Assembly: GCF_026343335.1 (NCBI RefSeq)
Contig: NZ_JAPELX010000002.1
Span: 1 to 64,000 of the forward strand
DNA: 64,000 nt
Direction of reading: 5' to 3'
Source: Streptomyces sp. NBC_00078
GTDB taxonomy: Bacteria; Actinomycetota; Actinomycetes; Streptomycetales; Streptomycetaceae
Shown: piece by piece, positions 7,415 to 15,246 of the stretch
Layout: each line of letters starts with the position of its first letter
Position numbering within the stretch: position 1 is the first letter of the stretch
Notes under the pieces: model-generated
What the model saw: only the letters and a program-made list of their open reading frames with translations
What the model was told of the DNA's origin: nothing
Database searches by the model: none
Position numbers and translations under genes: made by a program

Positions 7415-9181
7415 ATGGCCACGAAGCCAAAGAGACACCAGTTACTGCTGAGCATCTTCTTGATCGGCGTCGCGTCGTTCCACCTCGGTTCATGGGAAGC
7501 CCACTGGTACTTCGCCGTCATGCGGGTGTGTCTGCTGCTTGTAGCTTTCTTGATCCTTTATATCGAGGGGCGTCGTCGCCACCTTCAGTCCCTGGAGCGC
7601 CCAGGTTCGGATGAAGGCCGACGAGTCGGTGTTCCGCCGGCTCACGCAAGCGAGCTTCAGCGCCTCGCCGGAAACAAACGTTACACAGCCACGATGACGC
7701 AGGTTTTCGCGCTTGCCGTGATCGAGCCGAGCGACCTGCGGCAAAGAGTGGTCGAAACGTATACTCCGACTCATCGAACGCTCGACCAGAGGGTGACCGT
7801 GGATGTCCAGGTTCCCGCACGATTCGCCGGTCGGCGCACAGATGCAGATGCCGGGGCCAGTGGACCTGACGCCGAGCGGATCGCGTTCCCTGTGATCATC
7901 CCCCCGAAAGGGACACTGCTCGACAACTTCGATATCTACGACGAGGCGGGCAGACACGTTGCGGCGCTGTCGTACCGCGAGTCACTGCTGCTTACCGCCT
8001 GCACGCTGCGCACTCTCCTCCTGAGCGCGTACAAAGCTAAAAGGCTCCCCGCTGAAGCCGTCACTGCGGAGTATCAGGCGCTTGCGGCGATAATCCAGCG
8101 GAACAATCCCGGAGCGGATCGGGATGAGAGCCAGCCATGGCTGTCGCAGGAGGCCGGATCGGCCATTCGCATGCTCAGCGAGCTGGAGCCTGCCGTCACC
8201 GACAAGGCGTCCTTGAGGATGGCCATTCGCCTGGCGAAGGAGCTCTCAGGTCACTATGCCGTCGTGGCGCCCATCTCCCTTCCGCCGGGCGGACGCTTCT
8301 CTCTCCGCTACGAGCGCTCACTGATCCCTGAGTTGGAGCTGACTCCCGAAAGGCACATGCGGTTCCGTCAGTCCGGCAAGTGGACCAAGGGAATCCAAAG
8401 CGCGTGGATAGACGTCAAAGGAAAGCTGCGCGTACTCCTTGGTACACGTCCCGTCAGCGTCACCGTCTCTCTGGACAACGCATGGACGTGTCAGAGCTAC
8501 CACGTCCGCGTCCAGGCGCCCCAGGGGCTGTACCTTCGACGGCAGGAGCTTGACGCCTCCAAGGAATACCTCAAGAAGCGAACAAAAGGCGCTCCCACGC
8601 CGCCGTATTATCGTTTCCGCGGCCGCTTCGGACAGTCATTCGCGCACTTCTACGGAAGATTCTTCTCGGTACCCGACGTCCCTGCCACTCGTGCCAAGCT
8701 CAAGCTCTACTTCTATGAGACACCGCCTGGATCGAACTTCCGGGCCGTGGTAGCCTCGGCGACCTGTTTGACACTGGTATGGGCAGTCGCTTTTTCAATG
8801 TCCCGTGTGCCGGATCCCGGAACTGATGCTCCGGCTTTCCTGCTCGCTTTTCCCGGCGTCGCAGCGAGCTGGCTGGGCTTCGAGTCGCCCACGAATCGTC
8901 TCTTCGAGGGCACATTGGCGGCACGATTGTCCCTGACACTCACCACGATTACGTCCATAGCGGCGAGTGGACTGTTTATGATGAACAGGGCAGGAGTGCG
9001 GCTTCCCTTCCACGTAACGGCCCTGCAGGACAGTTCTTTCCTCGGTGTCTACAGGGTTCCCTGGATGGTACTGGTTGCCGTCTCGCTCGTTAACACGGCA
9101 TACATCGGCTACAGGTATCTCGTTGACAGCGCCACGTTTAAATATCTTGCCGAAAGGGTAAATCAAGCACAAAATCTGTAG
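7415..9181 (+). CDS. Unrecognised membrane protein, 588 residues
   Basis: Not recognised. Seen: two predicted transmembrane helices near the N-terminus (about residues 9-27 and 33-50), a long soluble middle of about 390 residues, then probably four helices near the C-terminus (about 445-465, 472-490, 505-527 and 548-570). This gives an even number and both ends on the same side. The middle has charged, beta-like segments (YRESLLLTACTLRTLLL, LSLPPGGRFSLRYERS) with no cysteine pairs or nucleotide motif that I can see. A run of G residues (GGGGGG) lies about four bases before the ATG at 7415. Base use is visibly less GC-rich than in neighbouring genes, pointing to horizontal origin. A 104-residue acidic protein follows after 29 nt and is probably co-transcribed. 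Confidence 0.75.
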   Translation: MATKPKRHQLLLSIFLIGVASFHLGSWEAHWYFAVMRVCLLLVAFLILYIEGRRRHLQSLERPGSDEGRRVGVPPAHASELQRLAGNKRYTATMTQVFALAVIEPSDLRQRVVETYTPTHRTLDQRVTVDVQVPARFAGRRTDADAGASGPDAERIAFPVIIPPKGTLLDNFDIYDEAGRHVAALSYRESLLLTACTLRTLLLSAYKAKRLPAEAVTAEYQALAAIIQRNNPGADRDESQPWLSQEAGSAIRMLSELEPAVTDKASLRMAIRLAKELSGHYAVVAPISLPPGGRFSLRYERSLIPELELTPERHMRFRQSGKWTKGIQSAWIDVKGKLRVLLGTRPVSVTVSLDNAWTCQSYHVRVQAPQGLYLRRQELDASKEYLKKRTKGAPTPPYYRFRGRFGQSFAHFYGRFFSVPDVPATRAKLKLYFYETPPGSNFRAVVASATCLTLVWAVAFSMSRVPDPGTDAPAFLLAFPGVAASWLGFESPTNRLFEGTLAARLSLTLTTITSIAASGLFMMNRAGVRLPFHVTALQDSSFLGVYRVPWMVLVAVSLVNTAYIGYRYLVDSATFKYLAERVNQAQNL

Positions 9182-9210
9182 TCCGTACTTTAGTGCAGGG
9201 GGGCACGGTA

Positions 9211-9525
9211 ATGTCACGCGGAGTCAAGGAAATGGAAAACGCTCACGCAGATAGTGAGGGTGCTCAGGAAGGTGATCCGAGTTCCCTTCGACGAATGAAG
9301 CGACGCCTGCTCGGCAAAATAGAGGGAGAAGAGGAAGAGCAGGCGGAAGGGGACTGGACTGGATATTATGTCGCCAGTCATGACTGGCCGGCGTTCGAGA
9401 ATGACATCCCGATGGAGGATGTCTACCGTATCCTTGACGGATTCAATGAATACCTGCCGTTCGCTCAAGAAAGCCTTGCGGCTGGTGCATCCGAGGATGA
9501 TGACGGCAGCGGAAGCCAGGAGTAG
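9211..9525 (+). CDS. Small acidic hypothetical protein
   Basis: 104 residues, rich in Glu, Asp and Gly, with no membrane segment or signal peptide. A likely order is an acidic, disordered N-terminal third (ADSEGAQEGD, GEEEEQAEGD), a short foldable middle (DWTGYYVASHDWPAFENDIP, MEDVYRILDGFNEYL) and an acidic tail (SEDDDGSG). The ATG at 9211 is preferred over a GTG at 9193 because AGGGGGG lies eight to fourteen bases upstream of it. It sits 29 nt behind the 588-residue membrane protein, shares its lower GC, and is probably its partner. Function unknown. Confidence 0.65.
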   Translation: MSRGVKEMENAHADSEGAQEGDPSSLRRMKRRLLGKIEGEEEEQAEGDWTGYYVASHDWPAFENDIPMEDVYRILDGFNEYLPFAQESLAAGASEDDDGSGSQE

Positions 9526-9560
9526 AATCAGGCAGCTTCCACCATCAGCCGGCAGTTTGT

Positions 9561-9579
9561 CACTCGCGGGTGGCGAGTG
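9561..9579. terminator. Possible hairpin terminator
   Basis: Seven-base inverted repeat CACTCGC / GCGAGTG with a 5-nt loop, 36 nt after the stop of the small acidic gene. No T-run follows, as is common in GC-rich actinobacteria. Confidence 0.4.
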
Positions 9580-9675
9580 CCGGGCGCCACGAACTTGACG
9601 AATTTCATGGCCGCTCCCATTACGCCGTGGGCGATGATCCTCGAGTCTCTACGCCCGTGATACGAGTGGGAGACC

Positions 9676-10302
9676 GTGCCTGCCGACACGTCATCGCTGA
9701 TCCCGCGCGCCCTTGACCAGCTCCAGAGCATCCCGAGGACGTCTCCGAAGAGGCCCCGGCCTCCCGGCGAGACCCGCGCGGCGTACGGCACGCTCTGGTT
9801 GCCTTGCTCGTGCTGACCGCGTGCACAGTTCTGGGCGGGGGCGACCTCTCCGTCGGCAGCCGGCGAGCGGATCGCCAGGGCCCCGCCGCACGTCCTTCAA
9901 CGCCTCGGTATACGCCTCGACCCACTGTTCACGGAGCGGTTTCTGCCTGCTGAAATGACGGACCCCCGGCTGCTGGCCCGTATCGACGGCAACGTGCTGG
10001 ACCGGGCGGCCGGACGCTGGCCGACCACCGTCCAAAGGCGACCGGGCTACGTTGCCTCGCCGTGGACGGCAAAAACCTGCGCGGCGCGGCCAGAACGGAG
10101 GGCCGAAGCTGCGCCGGCAGCTCAATCCTTTCCCCGCAAGGACATCCCACTTCACCCGGGGATCGGCCACGGCCACTCGGAGATCCGATGGATCACGGCC
10201 CTCCACCGTGAATGGCCTCCTCTTCCCCGGAGCCCGCCAGGCCGTCCAGATCAAGCGCCGCCGCACCGACCATAAGGCGGTCAAGACGGCGGTCGACCGG
10301 TG
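9676..10302 (+). pseudogene. Degenerate ISAs1-type transposase
   Basis: Seen: a start-like GTG at 9676 followed by PADTSSLIP, then, in shifting frames, QRLGIRLDPLFTERFLPAE, RLLARIDGNVLDRAAGRW, and further on VNGLLFPGARQAVQIKRRR and TDHKAVKT. These match in order the N-terminal and middle parts of Streptomyces ISAs1-type transposases (family knowledge). Several frameshifts and at least one internal deletion break the gene, and the C-terminal WxxRxHW segment is missing. It cannot encode an active enzyme. Confidence 0.65.
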
Positions 10303-10440
10303 ACGGGCCGGTCGCCTCGCCCCCTTTTTTTCGCGCGGATGTGGGAGGCATCCGGAAAGACGGGCAGTAACCACCATCTGATCTGCGACGGTAAGAACAC
10401 CCGTTCAAGGTCATCACCACCGCGTCCAGTAGCCGTTCAT
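10290..10440. mobile_element. Scrambled IS5-type transposase fragments
   Basis: Seen: on the minus strand at about 10290-10330 a segment reads KKGGEATGPSPVDRR; on the plus strand at about 10345-10400 a segment reads GSNHHLICDGKNT and, after a one-base shift, VITTA. In IS5-type transposases these two segments are normally adjacent and on the same strand (GPSPVDRRK-GSKHHLICDG-GTPLKVITT). Their opposite orientation suggests a small local inversion in a decaying element. Confidence 0.45.
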
Positions 10441-10499
10441 GGGGCCACGGTGCCACCCCCAGGGCGCCTGGGTGGGGCGGAGGGTCAGCCCCAGTGGCT

Positions 10500-11000
10500 C
10501 ACACGCTCCGCACAGCCCAGCCGTGCCCGCCCGGACGCCGGCCGTACTCGGCCAATGCCATGGTGAACGCTGTGGCGAGGCAGACCGCCCACTGAGTGGG
10601 TCGAGGGAAACGGTGTCGAAGATTCCCTGGCGACGGGCAGCTGCACAGCGATGACCTGAAGGGCGAGGGCGGCCGTCCAGGCAGATCCACAGGGTGCGGT
10701 TGCGCAGTTGCCGACGGCCGACCAGGAGGCCGTCCTCGTTGCGCGTGGCCACGGCGTTGAACAGTTGGAAGAGGATGAAGGTGGTGAAGGCGGTCGCGGT
10801 CACGGAGTCGGTGAGGTGACGGGTGGGGCCAAGAGGCTCAGGATGCCGGTCGCCGTGACCTCGCCCGAGCAGGTGATCGCCGCCAGGCGGCGAGCGTTGA
10901 AGATGCGCTCCTTCGGAGGGCGGAGGGCTGGTGCATCACAGCTGAATCGCGGGTATCGGGGCGAGCAGTCCAGCCAGCACGGTGGCAAGCAGAGGAGATT
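10500..11000 (-). pseudogene. C-terminal fragment of a P-type cation-transporting ATPase, frameshifted
   Basis: Seen on the minus strand in three frames: PPKERIFNARRLAAIT and GILSLLAPPVT, then AFTTFILFQLFNAVATRNE and LRNRTLW, then QWAVCLATAFTMALAEYGRR. In this order they match the last membrane helices of calcium-type P-type ATPases (the FTTFVLFQLFN-ARSE motif is distinctive). At least two frameshifts separate the pieces, and the catalytic DKTGT part is absent. The boundaries are approximate. Its presence next to stress and redox genes suggests that a larger island has been eroded. Confidence 0.6.
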
Positions 11001-11415
11001 CCGGCTCGGGGTTGCACCCTGCCAATTTGCGACGATCGTGGAGTCATGGGCTGGGATCAGAACAACGGGGTGCCTCGGCATGGATGAAGTGGTCTTAGCC
11101 TCTGCGGCGTGCATTCGGATGGCTGGATCGGCACGCTCCACCTGCGCGTCCAGCGGCAGAGCACCAACGCTTCGACGACAAGGGAGGTCCGGCGGGACTG
11201 GCCCGACGGATTCGGGGTGCGCTGTCCAGGGGCTGACGAGCGGTCCCGTACAAGACCGATTCGCAGCAGACGCACCACTGCAGATGCGTAGTGTCGTGCC
11301 TCCAGACGTGACCGGTGCTTCCGCAGTCCAAAGCAGCCCCCGCGTTGTGAGACGCGTCCGTGAATTCACTCGAGCCCGCCTCCACTTCGCGATCACGGAG
11401 AAAGGGGAAGGCATT

Positions 11416-11874
11416 GTGGTTGCAAGGACCGGCGTCTTCGGCGCCCTGACCAAGGAGCATCGCGATCAGCTCATGTCGCTCGCTCGTGAGGTGTCGTTCG
11501 ACGTCGACGAGCGCATCTTCGACGAGGGCGGCAAGGCCGACCGCTTCTGGATCATCCGCACGGGCACCGTCGCCCTCGACATTCGCGTGCCCGGCCGCCC
11601 CGCGGCGGTCATCGAGAGACTCGGCGTCGGGGAACTGCTGGGCTGGTCCTGGCTGGTCCCTCCTCATCACTGGTACCTGGGAGCCCAGGCCACCAGCCCG
11701 GTGCGTGCCTACGAGTTCGACGCGACTGTGGTCCGTGAGCTGTACGGGAAGAATCTGGAGCTGCGGCATGAGCTGTGGACCTATGTCGCCGAGGTGATCG
11801 GAAGCCGGCTCAGGTCTGCCCGGATGCGGCTGCTCGACCTGTACGCGCCCTACGGCGCCGGCGAGGTGCCCTGA
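11416..11874 (+). CDS. Single-domain cyclic-nucleotide-binding (Crp-like) protein
   Basis: 152 residues made almost wholly of one cyclic-nucleotide-binding beta-barrel (about residues 5-120). Seen: FDEGGKADRFWIIRTGTVAL near the N-terminus and a phosphate-cassette-like region GVGELLGWSWLVPPHHW. There is no DNA-binding helix-turn-helix after the barrel, so it is not a complete Crp/Fnr regulator; such proteins occur in actinobacterial stress and dormancy gene groups. The canonical RxA arginine of the cAMP pocket is not obvious, so ligand binding is uncertain. The GTG at 11416 has AAGGGGAAGG close upstream. Longer in-frame sequence upstream lacks a ribosome site and overlaps the ATPase remnant region. 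Confidence 0.75.
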   Translation: MVARTGVFGALTKEHRDQLMSLAREVSFDVDERIFDEGGKADRFWIIRTGTVALDIRVPGRPAAVIERLGVGELLGWSWLVPPHHWYLGAQATSPVRAYEFDATVVRELYGKNLELRHELWTYVAEVIGSRLRSARMRLLDLYAPYGAGEVP

Positions 11875-12176
11875 CGTGGCGAGACGAGGAATGCGACAGT
11901 CTCGCGCATGCCATGGCGTCCAACATCATCTTTCGTCCCCAGTACCTCCCGGTTCCAGCCGGGCCCGCAAACGGGAAGCAGCCGTATGCCTGCCCGTATG
12001 GACGGCGACCAGGTACGCGTGGGTAGCCCAGCAGCCTGCCTGTCGGCATGACCCGGTGCGCAGATGCGGGCCACTGGCCCTCCAGAGACGATGGAGCGAC
12101 AGGCAGGCTCTGGTGCGGGCCGCGGACGAGCAGCAGGAAGCCCCTCCGCTTGGCACGCGGGAGGAGCGGCAGCGTC
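11875..12176. other. Intergenic stretch without a recognised gene
   Basis: About 300 nt between the cyclic-nucleotide-binding protein and transaldolase. I see no convincing coding pattern and no strong hairpin; it presumably holds the promoter of the transaldolase unit. GGAGGAG at about 12160 is the ribosome site for the next gene. Confidence 0.4.
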
Positions 12177-13298
12177 ATGAACCCTTTGAACACACTGAGC
12201 GATGCCGGAGTGTCGATCTGGCTGGACGATCTCAGCCGGGAGCGGCTGGTGTCCGGAAGTCTGGCAGACCTGGTCGCGCGGGACCGGGTGGTGGGGGTGA
12301 CCACCAACCCGACGATCTTCGCCAAGGCCATCACGAGCGGCGACGCGTACGACGCACAGATCCGTGACCTGGCCGCCCGAGGAGTCGGGGTCGGCGAAGC
12401 GCTGCGGGCGCTGACCACCACCGACGTCCGGTGGGCGTGCGACGTGCTGCGCCCGGTCTACGACGCGACGGACGGCGTCGACGGACGGGTCTCCATCGAG
12501 GTCGACCCCCGGCTCGCGCACGACACCGCCGCGACGATCGCCGAGGCGCGGGCGCTGTGGTGGCTGGTAGACCGGCCCAACCTGTTCGTGAAGATCCCGG
12601 CCGCCCGGCAGGGCCTGCCGGCGATCACCGCGTGCCTGGCGGAGGGAATCAGCATCAACGTCACGCTGATCTTCTCCCTCGCCCGCTACGACGAGGTCAT
12701 GGATGCCTTCCTCGACGGGATGGAAGGCGCCCGCGATACGGGCCGGGAGCTGTCCGGGATCGGCTCGGTGGCTTCGTTCTTCGTCTCCCGCGTCGACGCC
12801 GAGGCAGACGCACGCCTGCACAAGACCCACACTGCGCAGGCAGCCGCGCTGCGCGGCCATTTGGCGATCGCCAACGCACGGCTGGCCTACCAGCACTACG
12901 AGCGGGTTCTCTCCTCACCCCGCTGGCAAGCCCTTCGGGGGGCGGGAGCCCATCCGCAGCGTCCGCTGTGGGCTTCGACCTCCGTCAAGGACCCCAGCTA
13001 CCCCGACACCCGCTATGTGACCGAACTGGTCGCGCCCGGCGTGGTGAACACCATGCCCGAGGCCACCTTGCGCGCGGTCGCCGATCACGGCGAGGTGCCG
13101 GCCGACTCGGTACGCGGCCACTACGACGACGCCGAGCGGGTACTCCTTGAGTTGCGGACAGTGGGCGTGGACTACGTCGACCTCGTGCAGACCCTTGAGG
13201 ACGAGGGCTTGTCGAAGTTCGACGCCAGCTGGGAGCAGCTCTCCCGGCAGCTCGCCGAAACTCTCAGCATCGTGCGCCCAGCGCGGACCAGGGGCTGA
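12177..13298 (+). CDS. tal: Transaldolase
   Basis: 373 residues, the actinobacterial class of transaldolase. It transfers a dihydroxyacetone unit between sugar phosphates in the pentose phosphate pathway. Seen: the N-terminal TTNPTIFAKAI motif near residue 43, the active-site segment LFVKIPAA with the Schiff-base lysine near residue 138, and the NVTLIFSL segment downstream. The ATG at 12177 follows GGAGGAG. Stop and next start are two bases apart, so it is in one operon with the FAD oxidoreductase at 13301. A second, auxiliary tal among stress genes fits the dormancy-type islands known in Streptomyces; that link is inference. Confidence 0.93.
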   Translation: MNPLNTLSDAGVSIWLDDLSRERLVSGSLADLVARDRVVGVTTNPTIFAKAITSGDAYDAQIRDLAARGVGVGEALRALTTTDVRWACDVLRPVYDATDGVDGRVSIEVDPRLAHDTAATIAEARALWWLVDRPNLFVKIPAARQGLPAITACLAEGISINVTLIFSLARYDEVMDAFLDGMEGARDTGRELSGIGSVASFFVSRVDAEADARLHKTHTAQAAALRGHLAIANARLAYQHYERVLSSPRWQALRGAGAHPQRPLWASTSVKDPSYPDTRYVTELVAPGVVNTMPEATLRAVADHGEVPADSVRGHYDDAERVLLELRTVGVDYVDLVQTLEDEGLSKFDASWEQLSRQLAETLSIVRPARTRG

Positions 13299-13300
13299 TC

Positions 13301-14542
13301 ATGACTGACAACAGCGCGTATGTGATCGTCGGAGCCAGTCTGGCCGGGGCCAAGGCCGCGCAGGCACTGCGCGAGGAGGGATTCGACGGCACGCTGATCC
13401 TGATCGGCGAGGAGAGCGAACGGCCGTATGAGCGGCCGCCGCTGTCGAAGGGCTACCTGATGGGCAAGGACGCCCGGGAGCAGATCTACGTGCACCCGCC
13501 CCAGTGGTACGCCACGCAGGACGTCGACCTGCGCTTGGGGACGGCGGTCACCGCGCTCGACCCGGCCCCGCACGAGGTGACGCTCGCAGACGGCAGCCGC
13601 CTCGGGTACGCCGAGCTGTTGCTGGCCACGGGCTCCTCGCCGCGCCGCCTGCCGGTGCAGGGCGCGGACCTGGACGGGGTGCTGTATCTGCGCACGGTCC
13701 AGGACAGCGACCGGATCAAGGACGCCTTCTCCTCCGCCTCACGGGTGGCGGTCGTCGGGGCGGGCTGGATCGGCCTGGAGACCGCTGCCGCGGCCCGCGC
13801 CGCCGGTGTGGAGGTCACCGTGCTGGAGAGGGCTGAGCTGCCGTTGCTGCATGTCCTTGGCCGCGAGGTCGCCCAGGTCTTCGCGGACCTGCACAGTGAC
13901 CACGGAGTGGACCTGCGTTTTGGCGTGCAGGTCACCGAGCTCACTGGCAGCGAGGGTACCGTCGACGGTGTGCGGCTGTCCGACGGGACCCGCATCGATG
14001 CGGACGCGGTCATCGTCGGCATCGGCATTATGCCCAACACCGGCCTCGCCCAGGCCGCGGGCCTTCAGGTCGACAACGGCATTCTCACCGACGAGCGGCT
14101 GCGCACCTCCGTGCCCGGTATCTACGCCGCGGGCGATGTCGCCAACGCCTTTCATCCCCTGCTGGACCGGCGCATCCGCGTGGAGCACTGGGCCAACGCG
14201 CTGCACCAGCCCCAGACCGCCGCCAAGGCGATGCTCGGCCGGGAGGCAGCCTACGACCGGGTGCCGTACTTCTTCTCCGACCAGTACGACCTGGGCATGG
14301 AGTACGCCGGATACGCCGAGCCCGGCGGATACGACCAGGTCGTCTTCCGCGGCGATCTCGGCGCACGGGAGTTCGTCGCGTTCTGGCTCGCACGCGGCCG
14401 GGTGCTGGCAGGCATGAACGTCAACATCTGGGACGTCACCGAACCGATCCAGGCGCTCGTCCGCTCCGGCCAACAGGTTGACACCAGCAAACTCGCCGAC
14501 CCACAGGTGCCCATCGAATCGCTCCTGCACAACGCTGAGTAG
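13301..14542 (+). CDS. FAD-dependent NAD(P)H:ferredoxin/rubredoxin-type oxidoreductase
   Basis: 413 residues. Seen: the FAD Rossmann motif YVIVGASLAGAKAA near residue 6, the NAD(P) motif VVGAGWIGLE near residue 150, the C-terminal FAD motif IYAAGDVA, and YFFSDQYDLGMEY. Domain order and length match the BphA4/rubredoxin reductase family, as does the paralogue at 173-1381. It lies two bases behind transaldolase and 128 nt before a universal stress protein, so a role in redox balance under stress is more likely than aromatic oxidation. No ferredoxin gene is adjacent, so the electron acceptor is unknown. Confidence 0.9.
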   Translation: MTDNSAYVIVGASLAGAKAAQALREEGFDGTLILIGEESERPYERPPLSKGYLMGKDAREQIYVHPPQWYATQDVDLRLGTAVTALDPAPHEVTLADGSRLGYAELLLATGSSPRRLPVQGADLDGVLYLRTVQDSDRIKDAFSSASRVAVVGAGWIGLETAAAARAAGVEVTVLERAELPLLHVLGREVAQVFADLHSDHGVDLRFGVQVTELTGSEGTVDGVRLSDGTRIDADAVIVGIGIMPNTGLAQAAGLQVDNGILTDERLRTSVPGIYAAGDVANAFHPLLDRRIRVEHWANALHQPQTAAKAMLGREAAYDRVPYFFSDQYDLGMEYAGYAEPGGYDQVVFRGDLGAREFVAFWLARGRVLAGMNVNIWDVTEPIQALVRSGQQVDTSKLADPQVPIESLLHNAE

Positions 14543-14670
14543 CCCTCGACGAGCAGTGGCTCCGGACCCAAGCCGCAAGTTCAGAACACCCCCGAGAGCA
14601 GGTTCGGCTGCCCCTCTCCCGGGCCTGACAGTGCTCGCGCCTGCTGTGACAAGCCGTTGGAGGATTCCCG

Positions 14671-15165
14671 ATGAACGACAGTGCCGTGCCCGCTCCCGCC
14701 GGTCCGATCGTGGTCGGCACGGACGGCTCCCTGCACGCCCGGCACGCCGTGCTCTTCGCCCTGCGCGAGGCACAGCTGCGCAGCACCGGTCTGCGGGCGG
14801 TCTGTGCCTACGACTACACCCCTGCTCGTTACACGGGCTACGGATGGATGGCCGTGCCGGAGGGCGACGGCGGGCTGTACGAGCAGCTCCATGATGTCGC
14901 CCGGCAGGCGGTGACTGACACGGTCCACGAACTACGGCAGCAGCTCGGCGGGCCCCACGTGGAGGTGGAGATCATCGCCGAGGCGGGCCGCCCCGCGCAG
15001 GTTCTGCTGGACGCGAGCAAGGACGCGTCTCTGCTGGTGGTCGGCACCCGCGGTTCGGGTGCCTGGGGGCGCCTCACCCTCGGATCGACCAGCACCGAGG
15101 TCGTGCACCACGCCCACCTGCCCGTCGTGGTCGTTCCGGCCGACTCCCGCAGCGCCTCCTCCTGA
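14671..15165 (+). CDS. Universal stress protein (UspA family)
   Basis: 164 residues, one Usp domain. Seen: the N-terminal beta strand and loop IVVGTDGSLHARHA, and the ATP-binding signature VVGTRGSGAWG followed by LGSTS (G-2x-G-9x-G-S) near residue 125-142. This is therefore the nucleotide-binding type of Usp. It follows the tal-oxidoreductase pair on the same strand. In actinobacteria such proteins are typically induced by hypoxia or dormancy signals; no DevR-type operator was identified by eye. It is convergent with the GH65 gene. Confidence 0.9.
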   Translation: MNDSAVPAPAGPIVVGTDGSLHARHAVLFALREAQLRSTGLRAVCAYDYTPARYTGYGWMAVPEGDGGLYEQLHDVARQAVTDTVHELRQQLGGPHVEVEIIAEAGRPAQVLLDASKDASLLVVGTRGSGAWGRLTLGSTSTEVVHHAHLPVVVVPADSRSASS

Positions 15166-15246
15166 CGTCATCCAAGGCACGCCTGCGGAATGTCGCCTGT
15201 CTGCGACGTCTGTGTCGGTGGGGACGAATGCTGTTCGGGTGTGGAC

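Noticed and set aside
10708..11874. A 388-codon gene containing the cyclic-nucleotide-binding domain
   Set aside because: The first 236 codons run over an ATPase remnant on the other strand and show no domain; the GTG at 11416 has a good ribosome site right before the domain.
11850..12200. Small gene upstream of transaldolase
   Set aside because: Open frames on both strands lack a ribosome site and protein-like composition.
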